Position numbers and translations under genes: made by a program. From contig PS015010.1 of the NCBI GenBank assembly GCA_048213135.1, positions 1,674,001 through 1,738,000 on the forward strand: a DNA stretch of 64,000 bases, in the 5' to 3' direction. Numbering within the stretch: the stretch's first letter is position 1; each line of letters begins with the position of its first letter. The notes below the pieces were generated by a model. That model was not told the origin of the DNA. It made no database searches and saw only the letters and a program-made list of their open reading frames with translations. Below, one piece after another: positions 15,131 through 24,123 of the stretch. Source of the DNA: Reclinomonas americana ATCC 50394. Lineage: Eukaryota; Jakobida; Jakobea; Jakobida.

Positions 15131-16144
15131 GATGGCAACATCGCTTATGCCAAGACCGGGGAGATCGTTGCTGATGATCCTGCCTTTGTCGAATCCAACA
15201 CCTTTTGCCAGGTCTTCCGACAGCAACAGCGTGCCATCCATATCCACATAATCCAGCATGGGCGCCAGTTGGGCGATAGCGGCGGTACCAACGGAACTTT
15301 CATTCATACAACCGACCATTACTTTCATATCAAGCTCCTTTGCTTTTTTGATCATACGCAGGGCTGGTGTAATGCCACTGCATTTGGTGAGTTTGATGTT
15401 GATGCCATGAAAATATCCTTTGCACTTTTCAACGTCGTGCTCGCTTACGCAGGCTTCATCGGCCAGCAACGGCAGCTCCGATCGTTCGTAGAGTATTTTC
15501 ATTCCCTCCCAGTTGTCTTTGGCCAGGGGCTGCTCTACAAATTCAACACCCAGCGCTTTCAGTTGTGGTATTTTTTCAAGCGCCTGCTCCAGCGTCCAGC
15601 CGGCATTGGCATCCACACGAAATACGGCATCGGTATACTCACGAAGGGCTTTCACCATCTCCACATCCCCTTCCACACCTACTTTCACTTTGTATACCGG
15701 CCAGGGTTGGGCTTTCATTTTTTCTACCATTTTGTCAATGGTATCTATGCCGATGGTATAATCCGTTAACGGAGATGTGTCCATATCCAGATTCCATAAA
15801 CGGTGCAGTTGTTTTCTTTTGAGTTTACCGTAAATATCCCAGCCTGCCATGTCCAGTGCACATACCAGGAAAGGATTGGCAGGGAACAGGTGGTGCAGGA
15901 AATGCCAGTACCGCTCAGGATCGGAGAAGGCGAATTTTTCAAGCATGACTTTCCTCCTGTCGAGGTCGGCAGCCATTTGTTCCGCAGTGATATTGTAATA
16001 GGTAATAGCCGGTGCTTCGCCATAGCCTTTAATTCCCATAAAATCCAGTTCCACCAATATGCCCGGCTGGTGCGTTTTGGTGCCTTTGGAAATGGTGAAT
16101 GGGTAATGGAACGGCAGGTTGTATAATCGGTACTGTACTTTCAT
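15119..16144 (-). CDS. Dipeptide epimerase (enolase superfamily)
   Basis: The ATG at 16144 gives MKVQYRLYNLPFHYPFTISKGTKT, the usual N-terminus; upstream sequence in the frame overlaps malQ and is unlikely. The 341 residues show the muconate-lactonising subgroup layout. A KxK base motif lies in PVYKVKVGVEGD, and the metal ligands are the Asp of FRVDANAGW, the Glu of VEFVEQPL and the Asp of LADEACVSE. A second lysine base lies in GINIKLTKCSGI. L-Ala-D/L-Glu epimerases and related dipeptide epimerases have this pattern. A role in recycling murein or scavenged dipeptides fits the peptidase-rich neighbourhood. Its last codons lie in a heptamer array. Confidence 0.9.
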   Translation of the reverse strand: MKVQYRLYNLPFHYPFTISKGTKTHQPGILVELDFMGIKGYGEAPAITYYNITAEQMAADLDRRKVMLEKFAFSDPERYWHFLHHLFPANPFLVCALDMAGWDIYGKLKRKQLHRLWNLDMDTSPLTDYTIGIDTIDKMVEKMKAQPWPVYKVKVGVEGDVEMVKALREYTDAVFRVDANAGWTLEQALEKIPQLKALGVEFVEQPLAKDNWEGMKILYERSELPLLADEACVSEHDVEKCKGYFHGINIKLTKCSGITPALRMIKKAKELDMKVMVGCMNESSVGTAAIAQLAPMLDYVDMDGTLLLSEDLAKGVGFDKGRIISNDLPGLGISDVAIHNS

Positions 16145-16175
16145 GATGATCTGTTCTGTATCCCGGTTCTTTTTC

Positions 16176-18848
16176 TCAACGTCCGCCTGCCTGTATGTAA
16201 CCCTGCAGCTCTTCATTGAAGGCAGTGGCTTTGGCCAGTTCTTCCAGGGTCATGTGCATACGGTAATTCCAGTAATGATTGGGATCGGCGGGCACGTTGA
16301 TGCGCTCGTCTGCCGGTTGCTCCCTGCGCAGTTCGCCGCTGATGCCCAGCAGGTCCTGCAGTTGGAATATACTCCACATGGCAGGAGAATACAGGTGTTG
16401 TATCAGTATCTCCTTGCTGATCCAGGGTTCACAATACACCGGTGGCTCGCCGTGATGCCCCATAAGGTTATTGTAAAAACGACGGGTGGCGGCGGGCGAT
16501 TCTTCCCACCATTCCCTTACGGTACTCATATCATGTGTGGAAGGTGTAACCACGCTCAGGTAAGGCGCATCGGCCGGGTGAAAAAATTCCGCTCCGGCTT
16601 TCTTGGGCATACGCTGTATTTCCAGGCTCAGGATACCGGTTTGCTCCATCACTTCAGGAACGCAGTGCGGCACCATGCCCAGGTCTTCGCCGCATACCAG
16701 CATGTTGGTACTTTGTTTAAGTCCGGGTAATTTATGCAGGGCCTCTTTACGCCAGAGATCGTCCTGCCGTTTGTAGAAATAATTGAGGTAAAGTTCTTTC
16801 AGTTTTTGCTGCGAGTACGCATCAAGGTGGCGGAACGATTCGGTCTGTTCCATGCCAATGCGGAAGTGGAACTGCTGACCCTGGCTGTCTTCTTCTTCAA
16901 AAAAGATGACATTGCTGATCACATCAAACAGTTTTTCCTTCAGGCCGGCATCCGCATTTTCCTTACCGGCGAAGTACGCTTCTATCTTTTGTTGTGTATC
17001 GAAATCCGGTTTCAGTTCCAGTCCGTCGAAGAATTGTTCCCGTACTTCCGCTGTTGTATCGCCGAACCATTGCTCCAGCAGTTGTTGCGTAACGTAGGGC
17101 TGTGTGTAGCGATGACGTTCGAAAGAAATACCGCGTTCAAACAATTCGTTGATGCGTACGGGGATGGCGGGTACAAAACGGCCCATGATCCCTTCCAACT
17201 GCGACGCTGGAATGCTCCAGATACGGAAGAAGCCGAGGATATGGTCGATACGGAAAGCGTCGAAGTAAGCGCTCATCTGTTCAAAACGCTGGCGCCACCA
17301 GGTGAAATCGTCCTCCTGCATCTTTTTCCAGTTGTAGGTGGGGAAGCCCCAGTTCTGTCCTTTTACAGCAAAAAGATCGGGTGGCGCACCGGCCTGTTCG
17401 TGGATATTATAAAGCGCAGGCTCCATCCAGGCATCCACGCTGTATTTACCAATGCCGATAGGAATGTCACCTTTGATCACGATGCCGTTCTTATGCGCAT
17501 AAGCGGTAGCCGCTTTCAGTTGCAGGTGCAGGTGATACTGTATGAAATAATGCAGGGCAATCTGATCGTAATGTTTTTTTGAAGGATCGGCCAGTTCCTG
17601 TATGGCTTCTTCATTGTATACACTGTGTTCCGTCCATTGGTCAAACTCGGCGGTGCCGTTCTTGTCACGCAGGAAACAGAATGCCGCATAGGGCACCAGC
17701 CAGTGACGGTTCAGTTCAAAAAAACTGAAGTACCCGGTATCGCTTTTCAGCGATTTCTTGCTGGTCTTGTATATTTTTTTCAGCGCCTCCGTTTTGTACT
17801 GCATCACTTTCTCATAATCCATTTCGGGCAGTTTGTTCAGTTGCCGTTTTTTTACAGAAAGCGATTCAATAACGGGAGAATCGTCGCCTGCCACTTCTTC
17901 GAGGTTAATATACAAAGGATGCAGGGCGAAAGCCGATATGGCGGAGTAAGGATAAGAATCCTTTTGTGTATTGGTTGACGTGGTGTCGTTAACGGGCAGT
18001 AACTGGATCAGTTTAAGCCCTGTTTTACGGGCCCAGTTCACCAGCAGTTTCAGGTCGGTGAATTCGCCGGTGCCGAAACTTTTTTTACTGCGCAGGCTGA
18101 ATACGGGAATAGCCACACCGGCGCCTTTCCAGGTATTGTTGGGCACGTGCAGGAAACCATCGTGCACAATACTGAAACTCTTTTTTAAAGGATCGGCAAT
18201 AAGGCTGCGGTTGTTGCCGTCTTCAAAACGGACAAACTTCTTTTCCTTAATATTATAGATCCCGTATTTGTAAGTAATAGGAAACGGTTCATTGAACAGG
18301 TCCAGTTTCACCGACCACCAGTTATCGTCTTTGTGCAATAATTTAGGTTCATCGGTATTCCAGTTCTGCAGTACCGATCCTGAACCGGTAAGGCAAACCA
18401 CTTCATTATCTTTCAGCAATGGTGCTTTTACCTTGAACCAGTGGCTGCCCGTTTTTTTGAGTGGCGGACCGTTGACCGGTTTGTTTTTTTTCAGCAGTAC
18501 TTCCTGGAAGGGCTGGGTAAAGAAACTGTTCTCAAATTCACCCGCGGCATTCCAGGTATCCACCAGTTCCAGTTTGTCTGTTTTCAGGTGGCCCAGGTCA
18601 ATGATGCGGTCATCGCCGAATTCAATAATATCTTCCCCGTTTTTGTCACGGAGGATGTATTTGTACCGGATGGTTTTTTCGGCAGTAGCCGGGTCCATCT
18701 CTATAACGCCATGCCAGAGCTGGTCGTTCAGGTATTGGAGTGGAAAAGCATTGGAAACCGAGTCGTCACCCAAAATGGCCGTATTACCGCTCACTAAAAC
18801 CGACTGCCCGAAATGCGTGGAAAAACGTAAATAAAAGTGTAATATCAT
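16176..18848 (-). CDS. malQ: 4-alpha-glucanotransferase (GH77) with two starch-binding domains
   Basis: The ATG at 18848 is preferred to a TTG two codons earlier. The protein is about 890 residues. The first 240 form two CBM20-like starch-binding domains (LHFYLRFSTHFGQSVLVSGN at the start, then KVKAPLLKDNEVVCLTGSG). The GH77 barrel follows. The nucleophile region is DAFRIDHILGFFRIWSIP, the acid/base glutamate lies in LVCGEDLGMVP and the third carboxylate in TPSTHDMSTVREWW. It transfers alpha-1,4-glucan chains in the metabolism of maltodextrin and stored glycogen. The double CBM20 form is normal for Bacteroidota and plants. The epimerase gene follows 31 bases downstream on the same strand. Confidence 0.95.
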   Translation of the reverse strand: MILHFYLRFSTHFGQSVLVSGNTAILGDDSVSNAFPLQYLNDQLWHGVIEMDPATAEKTIRYKYILRDKNGEDIIEFGDDRIIDLGHLKTDKLELVDTWNAAGEFENSFFTQPFQEVLLKKNKPVNGPPLKKTGSHWFKVKAPLLKDNEVVCLTGSGSVLQNWNTDEPKLLHKDDNWWSVKLDLFNEPFPITYKYGIYNIKEKKFVRFEDGNNRSLIADPLKKSFSIVHDGFLHVPNNTWKGAGVAIPVFSLRSKKSFGTGEFTDLKLLVNWARKTGLKLIQLLPVNDTTSTNTQKDSYPYSAISAFALHPLYINLEEVAGDDSPVIESLSVKKRQLNKLPEMDYEKVMQYKTEALKKIYKTSKKSLKSDTGYFSFFELNRHWLVPYAAFCFLRDKNGTAEFDQWTEHSVYNEEAIQELADPSKKHYDQIALHYFIQYHLHLQLKAATAYAHKNGIVIKGDIPIGIGKYSVDAWMEPALYNIHEQAGAPPDLFAVKGQNWGFPTYNWKKMQEDDFTWWRQRFEQMSAYFDAFRIDHILGFFRIWSIPASQLEGIMGRFVPAIPVRINELFERGISFERHRYTQPYVTQQLLEQWFGDTTAEVREQFFDGLELKPDFDTQQKIEAYFAGKENADAGLKEKLFDVISNVIFFEEEDSQGQQFHFRIGMEQTESFRHLDAYSQQKLKELYLNYFYKRQDDLWRKEALHKLPGLKQSTNMLVCGEDLGMVPHCVPEVMEQTGILSLEIQRMPKKAGAEFFHPADAPYLSVVTPSTHDMSTVREWWEESPAATRRFYNNLMGHHGEPPVYCEPWISKEILIQHLYSPAMWSIFQLQDLLGISGELRREQPADERINVPADPNHYWNYRMHMTLEELAKATAFNEELQGYIQAGGR

Positions 18849-18940
18849 TCTCAACTGGGTTAACAGGCGACAATATAGCCCGTTTAAAGAAAAATTGCTA
18901 CAATAGCGGATAAAATTACGACAGATAAACTGTTCTGCCC

Positions 18941-18948
18941 TATATTTG
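18941..18948 (+). promoter_or_regulatory. Candidate -7 promoter box before a small ORF
   Basis: TATATTTG matches TAnnTTTG exactly and ends 17 bases before the ATG at 18966, a distance that would give a short leader. Confidence 0.5.
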
Positions 18949-18965
18949 CAAAAACTTTCTGAAAA

Positions 18966-19124
18966 ATGGAAACAACTAAAAAAAGAACCGGGCTTTACTG
19001 GATATTGTTTTTAATCTCCGTAGTTGGATTTTTCGCTGTACTGTATTCGCCCCTGGGTGCTTACTGCTCTATGGTACTGCCGTTCAATACCACATTTTTC
19101 GCGAAAGCGCTCGACCTGATGTAA
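18966..19124 (+). CDS. 52-residue single-pass membrane protein
   Basis: This short frame begins METTKKRTGLYWILFLISVV and ends TFFAKALDLM. It has a basic N-terminus followed by one hydrophobic helix (about residues 10-30) and a short tail with one cysteine. Support for it being real comes from the TAnnTTTG box upstream and the strong terminator 23 bases after the stop, which make a complete transcription unit with nothing else in it. No family is recognised. It sits between two long minus-strand genes. Confidence 0.6.
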   Translation: METTKKRTGLYWILFLISVVGFFAVLYSPLGAYCSMVLPFNTTFFAKALDLM

Positions 19125-19147
19125 TCAACTCATTCAAGATAGGAAAG

Positions 19148-19172
19148 ACCACCTTTTACGGGTGGTTTTTTT
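19148..19172 (+). terminator. Terminator after the 52-residue ORF
   Basis: Stem ACCACC with GGTGGT, 7-base loop, followed by seven T residues. Orientation serves the plus-strand small ORF. Confidence 0.85.
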
Positions 19173-19176
19173 ATGC

Positions 19177-20997
19177 CTAGTTGGCAATCACAAAATCGGG
19201 GCGGGAAATAAAATTACTGCGGTAGCGGAAACGGATATTGGTGTTGATCTCCACCTTCCAGTTGCGCATATCACCATTGGTGCGGGGGAAGTAATAACCC
19301 CTCAATTCTACCGTGCCGAAAACAAGGTTCTCATTACGTGTGCGGACACCACCACCCAGGGCGCCGTACAATTCTGTTTTCCCGATATTGGCCTTACTGG
19401 GTTTAAGTGCCGAAGCGTCGGCGAAAACGAAAGGCGCAAAACGGAAGCCCAGCACTTTTTTCGTGTTGTAAAAAACACCCTCTCCTTTTACGGTGGCCCG
19501 CAGATCGGCGTTGATCATATAATTACTGAAATAAGGCAGCCCATATTCACTGGAGAGGAACAAAGGCGTATTGAGTACCGGGTTAGCCTGGGCGGTAATA
19601 CCCACGCTGATGAAACCCCGGTGAAACCAGGTATTGCTGAGTTTGCCCAGCCGTGTAAAATAATCGGCATTGGCCAGCATGTCCACATCCTCAAATCGTT
19701 TCTTATAAAAATAGCCCCCGGCCCTGAAGGTATAACTGCTGTAAAAACCCTTATTGCGGATATTGGTCACCTGCACATCGAAGCCTCCATACGGCCTGTT
19801 CCTGCCCTGCTTATTAACAAAGCCGCTGTTGAGCGATATGTTGAACCCTTCAGGAACGTCCTCGCTCCGGCCAAAACCATAAATGAAGTTGGTTTTGTAG
19901 AATACCTGCCGGAAAAAATTGATGGAGACCAGTCCACCCGCGAAATTGCTGAAACGGTAATCGAAACTGGTTTTGGCGATCTGCGGCTTCTCTGTAAAAT
20001 GCTGCATAAATCCCCGTATGGCCATGAAACGATGTACTTTGATCTCGCGACTGTTGTACATGGCCCTGCGGTTATCGAGACTGTAGCCAAACCAGCCGTC
20101 GATGGTATAGTACTGGTAACGGACGTCGCTGTTGTACAGCGAGTCGGACACATAATTATTCCTGGTCGTATATACAGCGGCCTCCAAAGCCCCCGTGGTA
20201 GGGATGTAAGGTGTTACCAATGGCTTCTCCACACGGGTATACAGCGTGGCTTCTTCGTTCCTGCTGCTGTTGAAAGCCAGCCGGTAGCCCTGGTAACCTA
20301 TTGTCCAGTCAATGAAAGATCCTTTGATATTCCGTTTTACAAACTCCACCCCGTAATCATTGGGCGGGTTACGCACTTTATCATAATAACCGGATATGGC
20401 CAGTTTACTTCCCGACCCGTACATATTTTCATCTCTCACTTCCACCCTTCCGCGTTCAAGGCTGCTGATGTTGATCCTGGCGCCGATGGAAAAAACGTCT
20501 TTGGTCATCACCACCACATCCACCGAATCGGTACTGTTTTCCGAATAGTCGACCAGTATCCTTGCATCTTTAATGTAGACTAACTCGCGGAGGTAACGCT
20601 CATTATCGGCAAGTAATAAAGGATACAGGCGGGTGCCTTCCTTAAAGAAGATATTGTTGCGGATCAGTTTTTCCGTTGAATTGCGGTGAAACTTTTTAGC
20701 CAGCCGGGTACCGAAATCGGTTTTCTTACGCGTGGTATCGTAGATATCGTACTCAAAATCGAGGCGGTACACTTCAATGGAACGAATGATCTTCCCTTTG
20801 AAACGGAAGAAAGGATTAGCCACCTGTTCGGGCTCAATAGCGGGTACGCCACGTGAAATACTTTTCCCAAAACGCCCCAGCAATCCTTTTTTTTTGGCCA
20901 GGAAGAAGGTATCCTGTGCGTCGGGGTTTTGTGCGCATGCGTCGTTCACTGCAAAGAAAAGCAGTGCTACGGCCATTATTAAGACCCGGTGGAGCAT
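19177..20997 (-). CDS. Omp85-like outer membrane protein with POTRA-like region
   Basis: The 606-residue protein has a signal peptide ending at ACAQ. Residues 70-165 look like POTRA modules: GKIIRSIEVYRLDFEYDIYD, then LIRNNIFFKEGTRLYPLLLADNERYLRELVYIKDARILV, the pattern in which an incoming strand is followed by two helices. The remaining 430 residues are alternating, aromatic-rich strands suited to a beta barrel (for example KLAISGYYDKVRNPP, ending in FRYRSNFISRPDFVIAN). It is therefore probably a BamA/TamA-related protein of the outer membrane. It is shorter than BamA, with fewer POTRA units. The partner or substrate is unknown. It has no operon neighbour. Confidence 0.75.
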   Translation of the reverse strand: MLHRVLIMAVALLFFAVNDACAQNPDAQDTFFLAKKKGLLGRFGKSISRGVPAIEPEQVANPFFRFKGKIIRSIEVYRLDFEYDIYDTTRKKTDFGTRLAKKFHRNSTEKLIRNNIFFKEGTRLYPLLLADNERYLRELVYIKDARILVDYSENSTDSVDVVVMTKDVFSIGARINISSLERGRVEVRDENMYGSGSKLAISGYYDKVRNPPNDYGVEFVKRNIKGSFIDWTIGYQGYRLAFNSSRNEEATLYTRVEKPLVTPYIPTTGALEAAVYTTRNNYVSDSLYNSDVRYQYYTIDGWFGYSLDNRRAMYNSREIKVHRFMAIRGFMQHFTEKPQIAKTSFDYRFSNFAGGLVSINFFRQVFYKTNFIYGFGRSEDVPEGFNISLNSGFVNKQGRNRPYGGFDVQVTNIRNKGFYSSYTFRAGGYFYKKRFEDVDMLANADYFTRLGKLSNTWFHRGFISVGITAQANPVLNTPLFLSSEYGLPYFSNYMINADLRATVKGEGVFYNTKKVLGFRFAPFVFADASALKPSKANIGKTELYGALGGGVRTRNENLVFGTVELRGYYFPRTNGDMRNWKVEINTNIRFRYRSNFISRPDFVIAN

Positions 20998-21143
20998 ATG
21001 GTTTGCAGCGACTTTGATACCGTGTTGAACTTTAAAGATATTGATTTGGTGCTGAACTGCGTGTTAACACATTGTTGATGAAGAAACTGAAAAGATCGGG
21101 CCAAAACTTGCACGGCGGCTCGGGAAGCACTATATTTCCCGTT

Positions 21144-21524
21144 ATGAAAGTATATGGTAAAGCACTGGTCGTATTACTGATGGCGATTGTTGGCTGTTTT
21201 ATCGCCGCCAGCCTGCTCGATATTGTACTGGCAGCCATATATCCGCGTTTCTACTCTCCTGCTTTGTTCATCGTAACTTTTGGTGTAGCGGGCATCATTG
21301 CCGGCGCCTCCGTATGGGGGTACCAACTGGAACAGGATGAAAAGGAAACTCGTCTTCCCGCATGGGTTCCTACTGTATATATGCTTCTTTTCGCTTTGCT
21401 GTTCATCTTTTTTCTCTCTCCCCTGGAAGGCGGCGAGTATGGCCCTGCTTTTATGTCGTTTGGTATTGCGCTTGGCCTCACGGGCATCTTCACCTGGTTC
21501 GTGAAAGAGAAAAAAACAAGTTAA
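21144..21524 (+). CDS. Small integral membrane protein, function unknown
   Basis: The ATG at 21144 starts directly with a hydrophobic helix; a longer frame from 21072 would add a basic, poorly conserved-looking stretch and cannot be excluded. The 126 residues contain four membrane segments, near 5-30, 38-58, 75-92 and 100-120, with short charged loops (QLEQDEKETR, SPLEGGEYGP). I do not recognise the family. It precedes a small secreted protein gene by 67 bases. Confidence 0.65.
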   Translation: MKVYGKALVVLLMAIVGCFIAASLLDIVLAAIYPRFYSPALFIVTFGVAGIIAGASVWGYQLEQDEKETRLPAWVPTVYMLLFALLFIFFLSPLEGGEYGPAFMSFGIALGLTGIFTWFVKEKKTS

Positions 21525-21591
21525 TTTCCTGTTTACAGCGTTTTTTCTGGCATAGTATTTTCTTCTCTTATGCTGTAACAAAGCATATTGT

Positions 21592-21939
21592 ATGAAGAAG
21601 TTAAAAGCGTTGCTGGTGGCCATACTGCTGATGTTCAGCGCAGGTGTGGCAGTAGCCCAGCCGCCGCATGCAAAAGCATATGGCAAGAAGAAATTTTATT
21701 ATTACCCGCAGCAGAATGTTTACTATGACCCGGTATCAGCAGTATATATTTATAACAACGGCCCGCAATGGACAAGTGTGGCTGTGCTGCCGCCTTCACT
21801 GGTGATCAGCGTGGGAGCACCCAGGGTGATGGTTTACCACGAAGGCCCCGAGGTGTGGTACGATAACCCAGCACATGTGGTAAAGTACAAAAGTTACAAA
21901 CCAAAGAAAGTGAAATATCACAAACACAAGCACCCGTGA
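21592..21939 (+). CDS. Small secreted basic protein, Tyr/Lys/His-rich
   Basis: The 115-residue product has a clear signal peptide (MKKLKALLVAILLMFSAGVAVAQ). The mature part opens with KKKFYYYPQQNVYYDPVSAVYIYNN and ends with a strongly basic tail (KSYKPKKVKYHKHKHP). The middle (PQWTSVAVLPPSLVISVGAPRVMV) resembles small Bacteroidota envelope proteins with one WT and PP pair. The histidine- and lysine-rich end could bind metal or polyanions; this is speculation. A strong terminator follows. Confidence 0.75.
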   Translation: MKKLKALLVAILLMFSAGVAVAQPPHAKAYGKKKFYYYPQQNVYYDPVSAVYIYNNGPQWTSVAVLPPSLVISVGAPRVMVYHEGPEVWYDNPAHVVKYKSYKPKKVKYHKHKHP

Positions 21940-21958
21940 TCGGGTATGGGTGTAAAGG

Positions 21959-21991
21959 AAAAGCCGGCATCGCAACTGCCGGCTTTCTTTT
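21959..21991. terminator. Two-way terminator between converging genes
   Basis: A perfect 10-bp stem (AAAGCCGGCA and its complement at 21977-21986) with a 7-base loop; CTTTTT follows on the plus strand. Confidence 0.85.
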
Positions 21992-22007
21992 TGTATAACA
22001 ATGTTGT

Positions 22008-22832
22008 CTAGTGAAATATTCGTGCGAAAAATTCCCGCATGTCCCGCCATGAAGCAGAATCGGCAGCGGCATTATAGGCAATAGGTATTTTGAACTTTTC
22101 TCCATTGGCGGTCGCATCGGGATTACTGAAAGCATGTAAGGCACCGGGATAGGATTTGAACACGTAATCAGCTTTGATCGAATCGAGTTGTTTCCGGAAT
22201 GTGTTGAGTTCTTCCGGGCTGATGAATTTATCATCTCCCCCGTGGCATACGAGTATTTTTGCTTTGAGCAGGTCTTTATTGGCCTGTACGCCTGCCAGCC
22301 CGCCGTGGAAGCTTACCACGCCTTTCAACGATTCTCCCAGCTTGGCCATATTCAATACCATGGACCCGCCGAAGCAGTACCCGATGGCAGCAATACGACT
22401 GGTATCGGTTTGAGCGTATTGCTTAACAGTAGCCAGCGCCGCGTCAAACCTGGCTTTGGCCATTTGCGGATTCTCATAAAAAGGCATCGCCAGTTTACCG
22501 GCTGTTTGCGGGTCGTTGCCCTGTGTACCATTGCCATACAGGTCAACCACCATGGCGATATACCCCAGTTCGGCCAGTTGTTTTGCCCGGCGGCGAACGT
22601 AATCATTCACACCCCACCATTCCGGTACAATGAGTACGGCCGGGCGTTTAGCGGTGGAGGCGCTGTCGTAAGTTACAAACCCTTTCATCGTCAGCGTATC
22701 GAGCTTATAATTGACTGCTTCTTCGCGGATAACAGGCCCTGATTGTTTTTCCCCGGAAATTTTATTGGAATCGCTGCTGTTGCAAGAAGCAGCCAGCAGC
22801 AGTACCCCTACAGCGAATGCTATTTTTTTCAT
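22008..22832 (-). CDS. Dienelactone-hydrolase-family lipoprotein
   Basis: The start at 22832 gives a lipoprotein signal (VGVLLLAASCNSSDS); the frame upstream of it does not look like coding sequence. The 274-residue protein has the alpha/beta hydrolase fold of dienelactone hydrolases. The nucleophile is the cysteine in IGYCFGGSMV, the acid lies in CHGGDDKFI and the histidine in GALHAFSNP. A tryptophan-rich segment (PEWWGVNDYVRRRAKQLAELGY) is typical of the family. The substrate is unknown; as a lipoprotein it must act in the periplasm or outer membrane. A TAnnTTTG box lies at 22869-22876. Confidence 0.9.
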   Translation of the reverse strand: MKKIAFAVGVLLLAASCNSSDSNKISGEKQSGPVIREEAVNYKLDTLTMKGFVTYDSASTAKRPAVLIVPEWWGVNDYVRRRAKQLAELGYIAMVVDLYGNGTQGNDPQTAGKLAMPFYENPQMAKARFDAALATVKQYAQTDTSRIAAIGYCFGGSMVLNMAKLGESLKGVVSFHGGLAGVQANKDLLKAKILVCHGGDDKFISPEELNTFRKQLDSIKADYVFKSYPGALHAFSNPDATANGEKFKIPIAYNAAADSASWRDMREFFARIFH

Positions 22833-22868
22833 TGTATATAAGATTTGGTAATGGATAGAAGACAAACA

Positions 22869-22876
22869 CAAATGTA
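22869..22876 (-). promoter_or_regulatory. Candidate -7 promoter box of the dienelactone-hydrolase gene
   Basis: Minus-strand TACATTTG, exact to TAnnTTTG, 36 bases before the ATG at 22832. Confidence 0.4.
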
Positions 22877-22903
22877 GGAAAATGGTTCATACCTGCTATA
22901 AAA

Positions 22904-22938
22904 CAACAGGTGACATCCCAAAAGGAACATCACCTGTG
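22904..22938 (-). terminator. Terminator after the outer-membrane barrel gene
   Basis: The arms ACAGGTGA and TCACCTGT face each other around a 17-base loop. On the minus strand the stem is followed by TGTTTT. It lies about 55 bases after the stop of the barrel gene. Confidence 0.6.
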
Positions 22939-22990
22939 TTTGTTCAAATTCAAATCTAAACCGGGTTGCGGAAAAACTGTTGCTGTGCGC

Positions 22991-23563
22991 TTATTTTTTC
23001 AGCAGCGCTTTGGCCGTTTTTGTCGGCAGGAATATCTGGAAGCCTACATTCAGGCCTACGTTGTGTGTTGTTTTCAGGTTGTCGCGTGTAGGATCATAAG
23101 CGGTATAACCCAGTCCAACTTCCAGCGCTACGTTCTTGGTGAAAAAGCGGTTGTAACCTACGCCTACGCCATAAAGTAAAGTGGTGGAAGAGTTATCGGT
23201 AGCCGGGTTCTCATCATCGAACGTATGAACACCCACACCGAAGCGTGCCTGTCCGTATAAGCCGTTCGCACCTTCCCTCATAAAATAATAACGAACCAGC
23301 GGAGCCACACCAAAATCAAAAGAACCATTTACGTCTTTTGGTTTGGTATACATCATATCCAGACTACCACCTACTGCGAGGTTATCGATAACAAATTTTC
23401 CAATGTTGGGAGATACACCAATGCTGAACACCTGGTTAGAACCCGTAGAGGAGAAATTGATACCGCCCAGGGTACCGCCTACCATAAGATTTCCTTTTTC
23501 TGTTTGTGCCTTTGTTGCAGAGGCCAGTATCACCAGCGCACCTGCAAAAATCATCTTCTTCAT
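22991..23563 (-). CDS. Outer-membrane beta-barrel protein
   Basis: The 190-residue protein has a signal peptide (MKKMIFAGALVILASATKAQ) and a mature part of alternating strands with many glycines (TEKGNLMVGGTLGGINFSSTGSNQVFSIGVSPNIGKFVIDNLAVGGSLDM). It ends with a short lysine-rich tail. This is the usual profile of small 8-stranded porin-like proteins (OMP_b-brl class). Such proteins are structural or adhesive; nothing more specific can be said. It is a single-gene unit with its own terminator. Confidence 0.8.
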   Translation of the reverse strand: MKKMIFAGALVILASATKAQTEKGNLMVGGTLGGINFSSTGSNQVFSIGVSPNIGKFVIDNLAVGGSLDMMYTKPKDVNGSFDFGVAPLVRYYFMREGANGLYGQARFGVGVHTFDDENPATDNSSTTLLYGVGVGYNRFFTKNVALEVGLGYTAYDPTRDNLKTTHNVGLNVGFQIFLPTKTAKALLKK

Positions 23564-23650
23564 AATTTACATTTTGTTTTCTCTAAAGACGATCGCGGCA
23601 GAAAGATGGATGCGGCGGAAATGTTAATGAAAAGCAAATAGAGGGGAATT

Positions 23651-23685
23651 AATTACCAATTATGAATTACGAATTATGAATTAAT
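23651..23685. repeat. Five-unit heptamer array, AATTACG family
   Basis: Units AATTACC, AATTATG, AATTACG, AATTATG and AATTAAT follow without a break. No partner arm of the same family is visible nearby. Confidence 0.85.
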
Positions 23686-23737
23686 AGCATATACAAGAAA
23701 GAGCAGTTTATTTATCAGCAGTATTATTCTTTCTTGA

Positions 23738-23765
23738 TACTCACTACTAAATACTAGTTACTTAC
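23738..23765. repeat. Four-unit heptamer array, inverse AGTATTG family
   Basis: Units TACTCAC, TACTAAA, TACTAGT and TACTTAC. The stop codon of the gene ending at 23758 lies inside the array. Confidence 0.8.
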
Positions 23766-24123
23766 TTGTGCATTCCCGTATTTCCTGGATAACAACACCA
23801 TTAGGCATAGTTGTTTTTATCCATACGGATTTGCGCTTTTTGTAGGCGGCCTGGAGCAGCTTCAGTTGTGCGCTGAAGGCGGGCGCAGTGGCGGGCAACT
23901 GGTAGAATCGTGCAGATTCGCTGAAGATCACTTCCGCGAAATCTTTGCTGTAATCAGGGTATATCCTGATGATGGTCATTTTATGAAAACCGCTGTCGGT
24001 CATTTGTTTGGCATTCTGGGCTTTGCTATTGAATGAACACAGCAACAAAGTTAACCATAAAGCCAGCCTGTACGTTATACAGGCCGGCCGTGATAATATG
24101 ACGGATGTTATTTTATGGTCCAT
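23758..24123 (-). CDS. Stand-alone homologue of the glutaminase propeptide region (possible inhibitor)
   Basis: The 121-residue product has an N-terminal hydrophobic export signal ending near SKAQ (residue 36). Residues 49-115 line up without gaps with residues 60-126 of the protein-glutaminase-like protein encoded just upstream. Shared positions include VIF/VLF, E, Y, F, L, A, K and T in the same spacing (for example AEVIFSESARFYQL against VDVLFNEREQVYNI). The enzymatic domain is absent. In secreted protein-glutaminases the propeptide keeps the enzyme inactive, so this gene may encode a separate inhibitor or folding helper (inference). Its ATG directly follows the stop of the glutaminase gene, so the two are co-translated. 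Confidence 0.75.
   Translation of the reverse strand: MDHKITSVILSRPACITYRLALWLTLLLCSFNSKAQNAKQMTDSGFHKMTIIRIYPDYSKDFAEVIFSESARFYQLPATAPAFSAQLKLLQAAYKKRKSVWIKTTMPNGVVIQEIRECTSK

Noticed and set aside
19162-20583. Long open frame on the plus strand opposite the Omp85-like gene
   Set aside because: Its translation has no signal peptide, domain or motif and it lies fully opposite a gene with clear family features; it is an antisense shadow.
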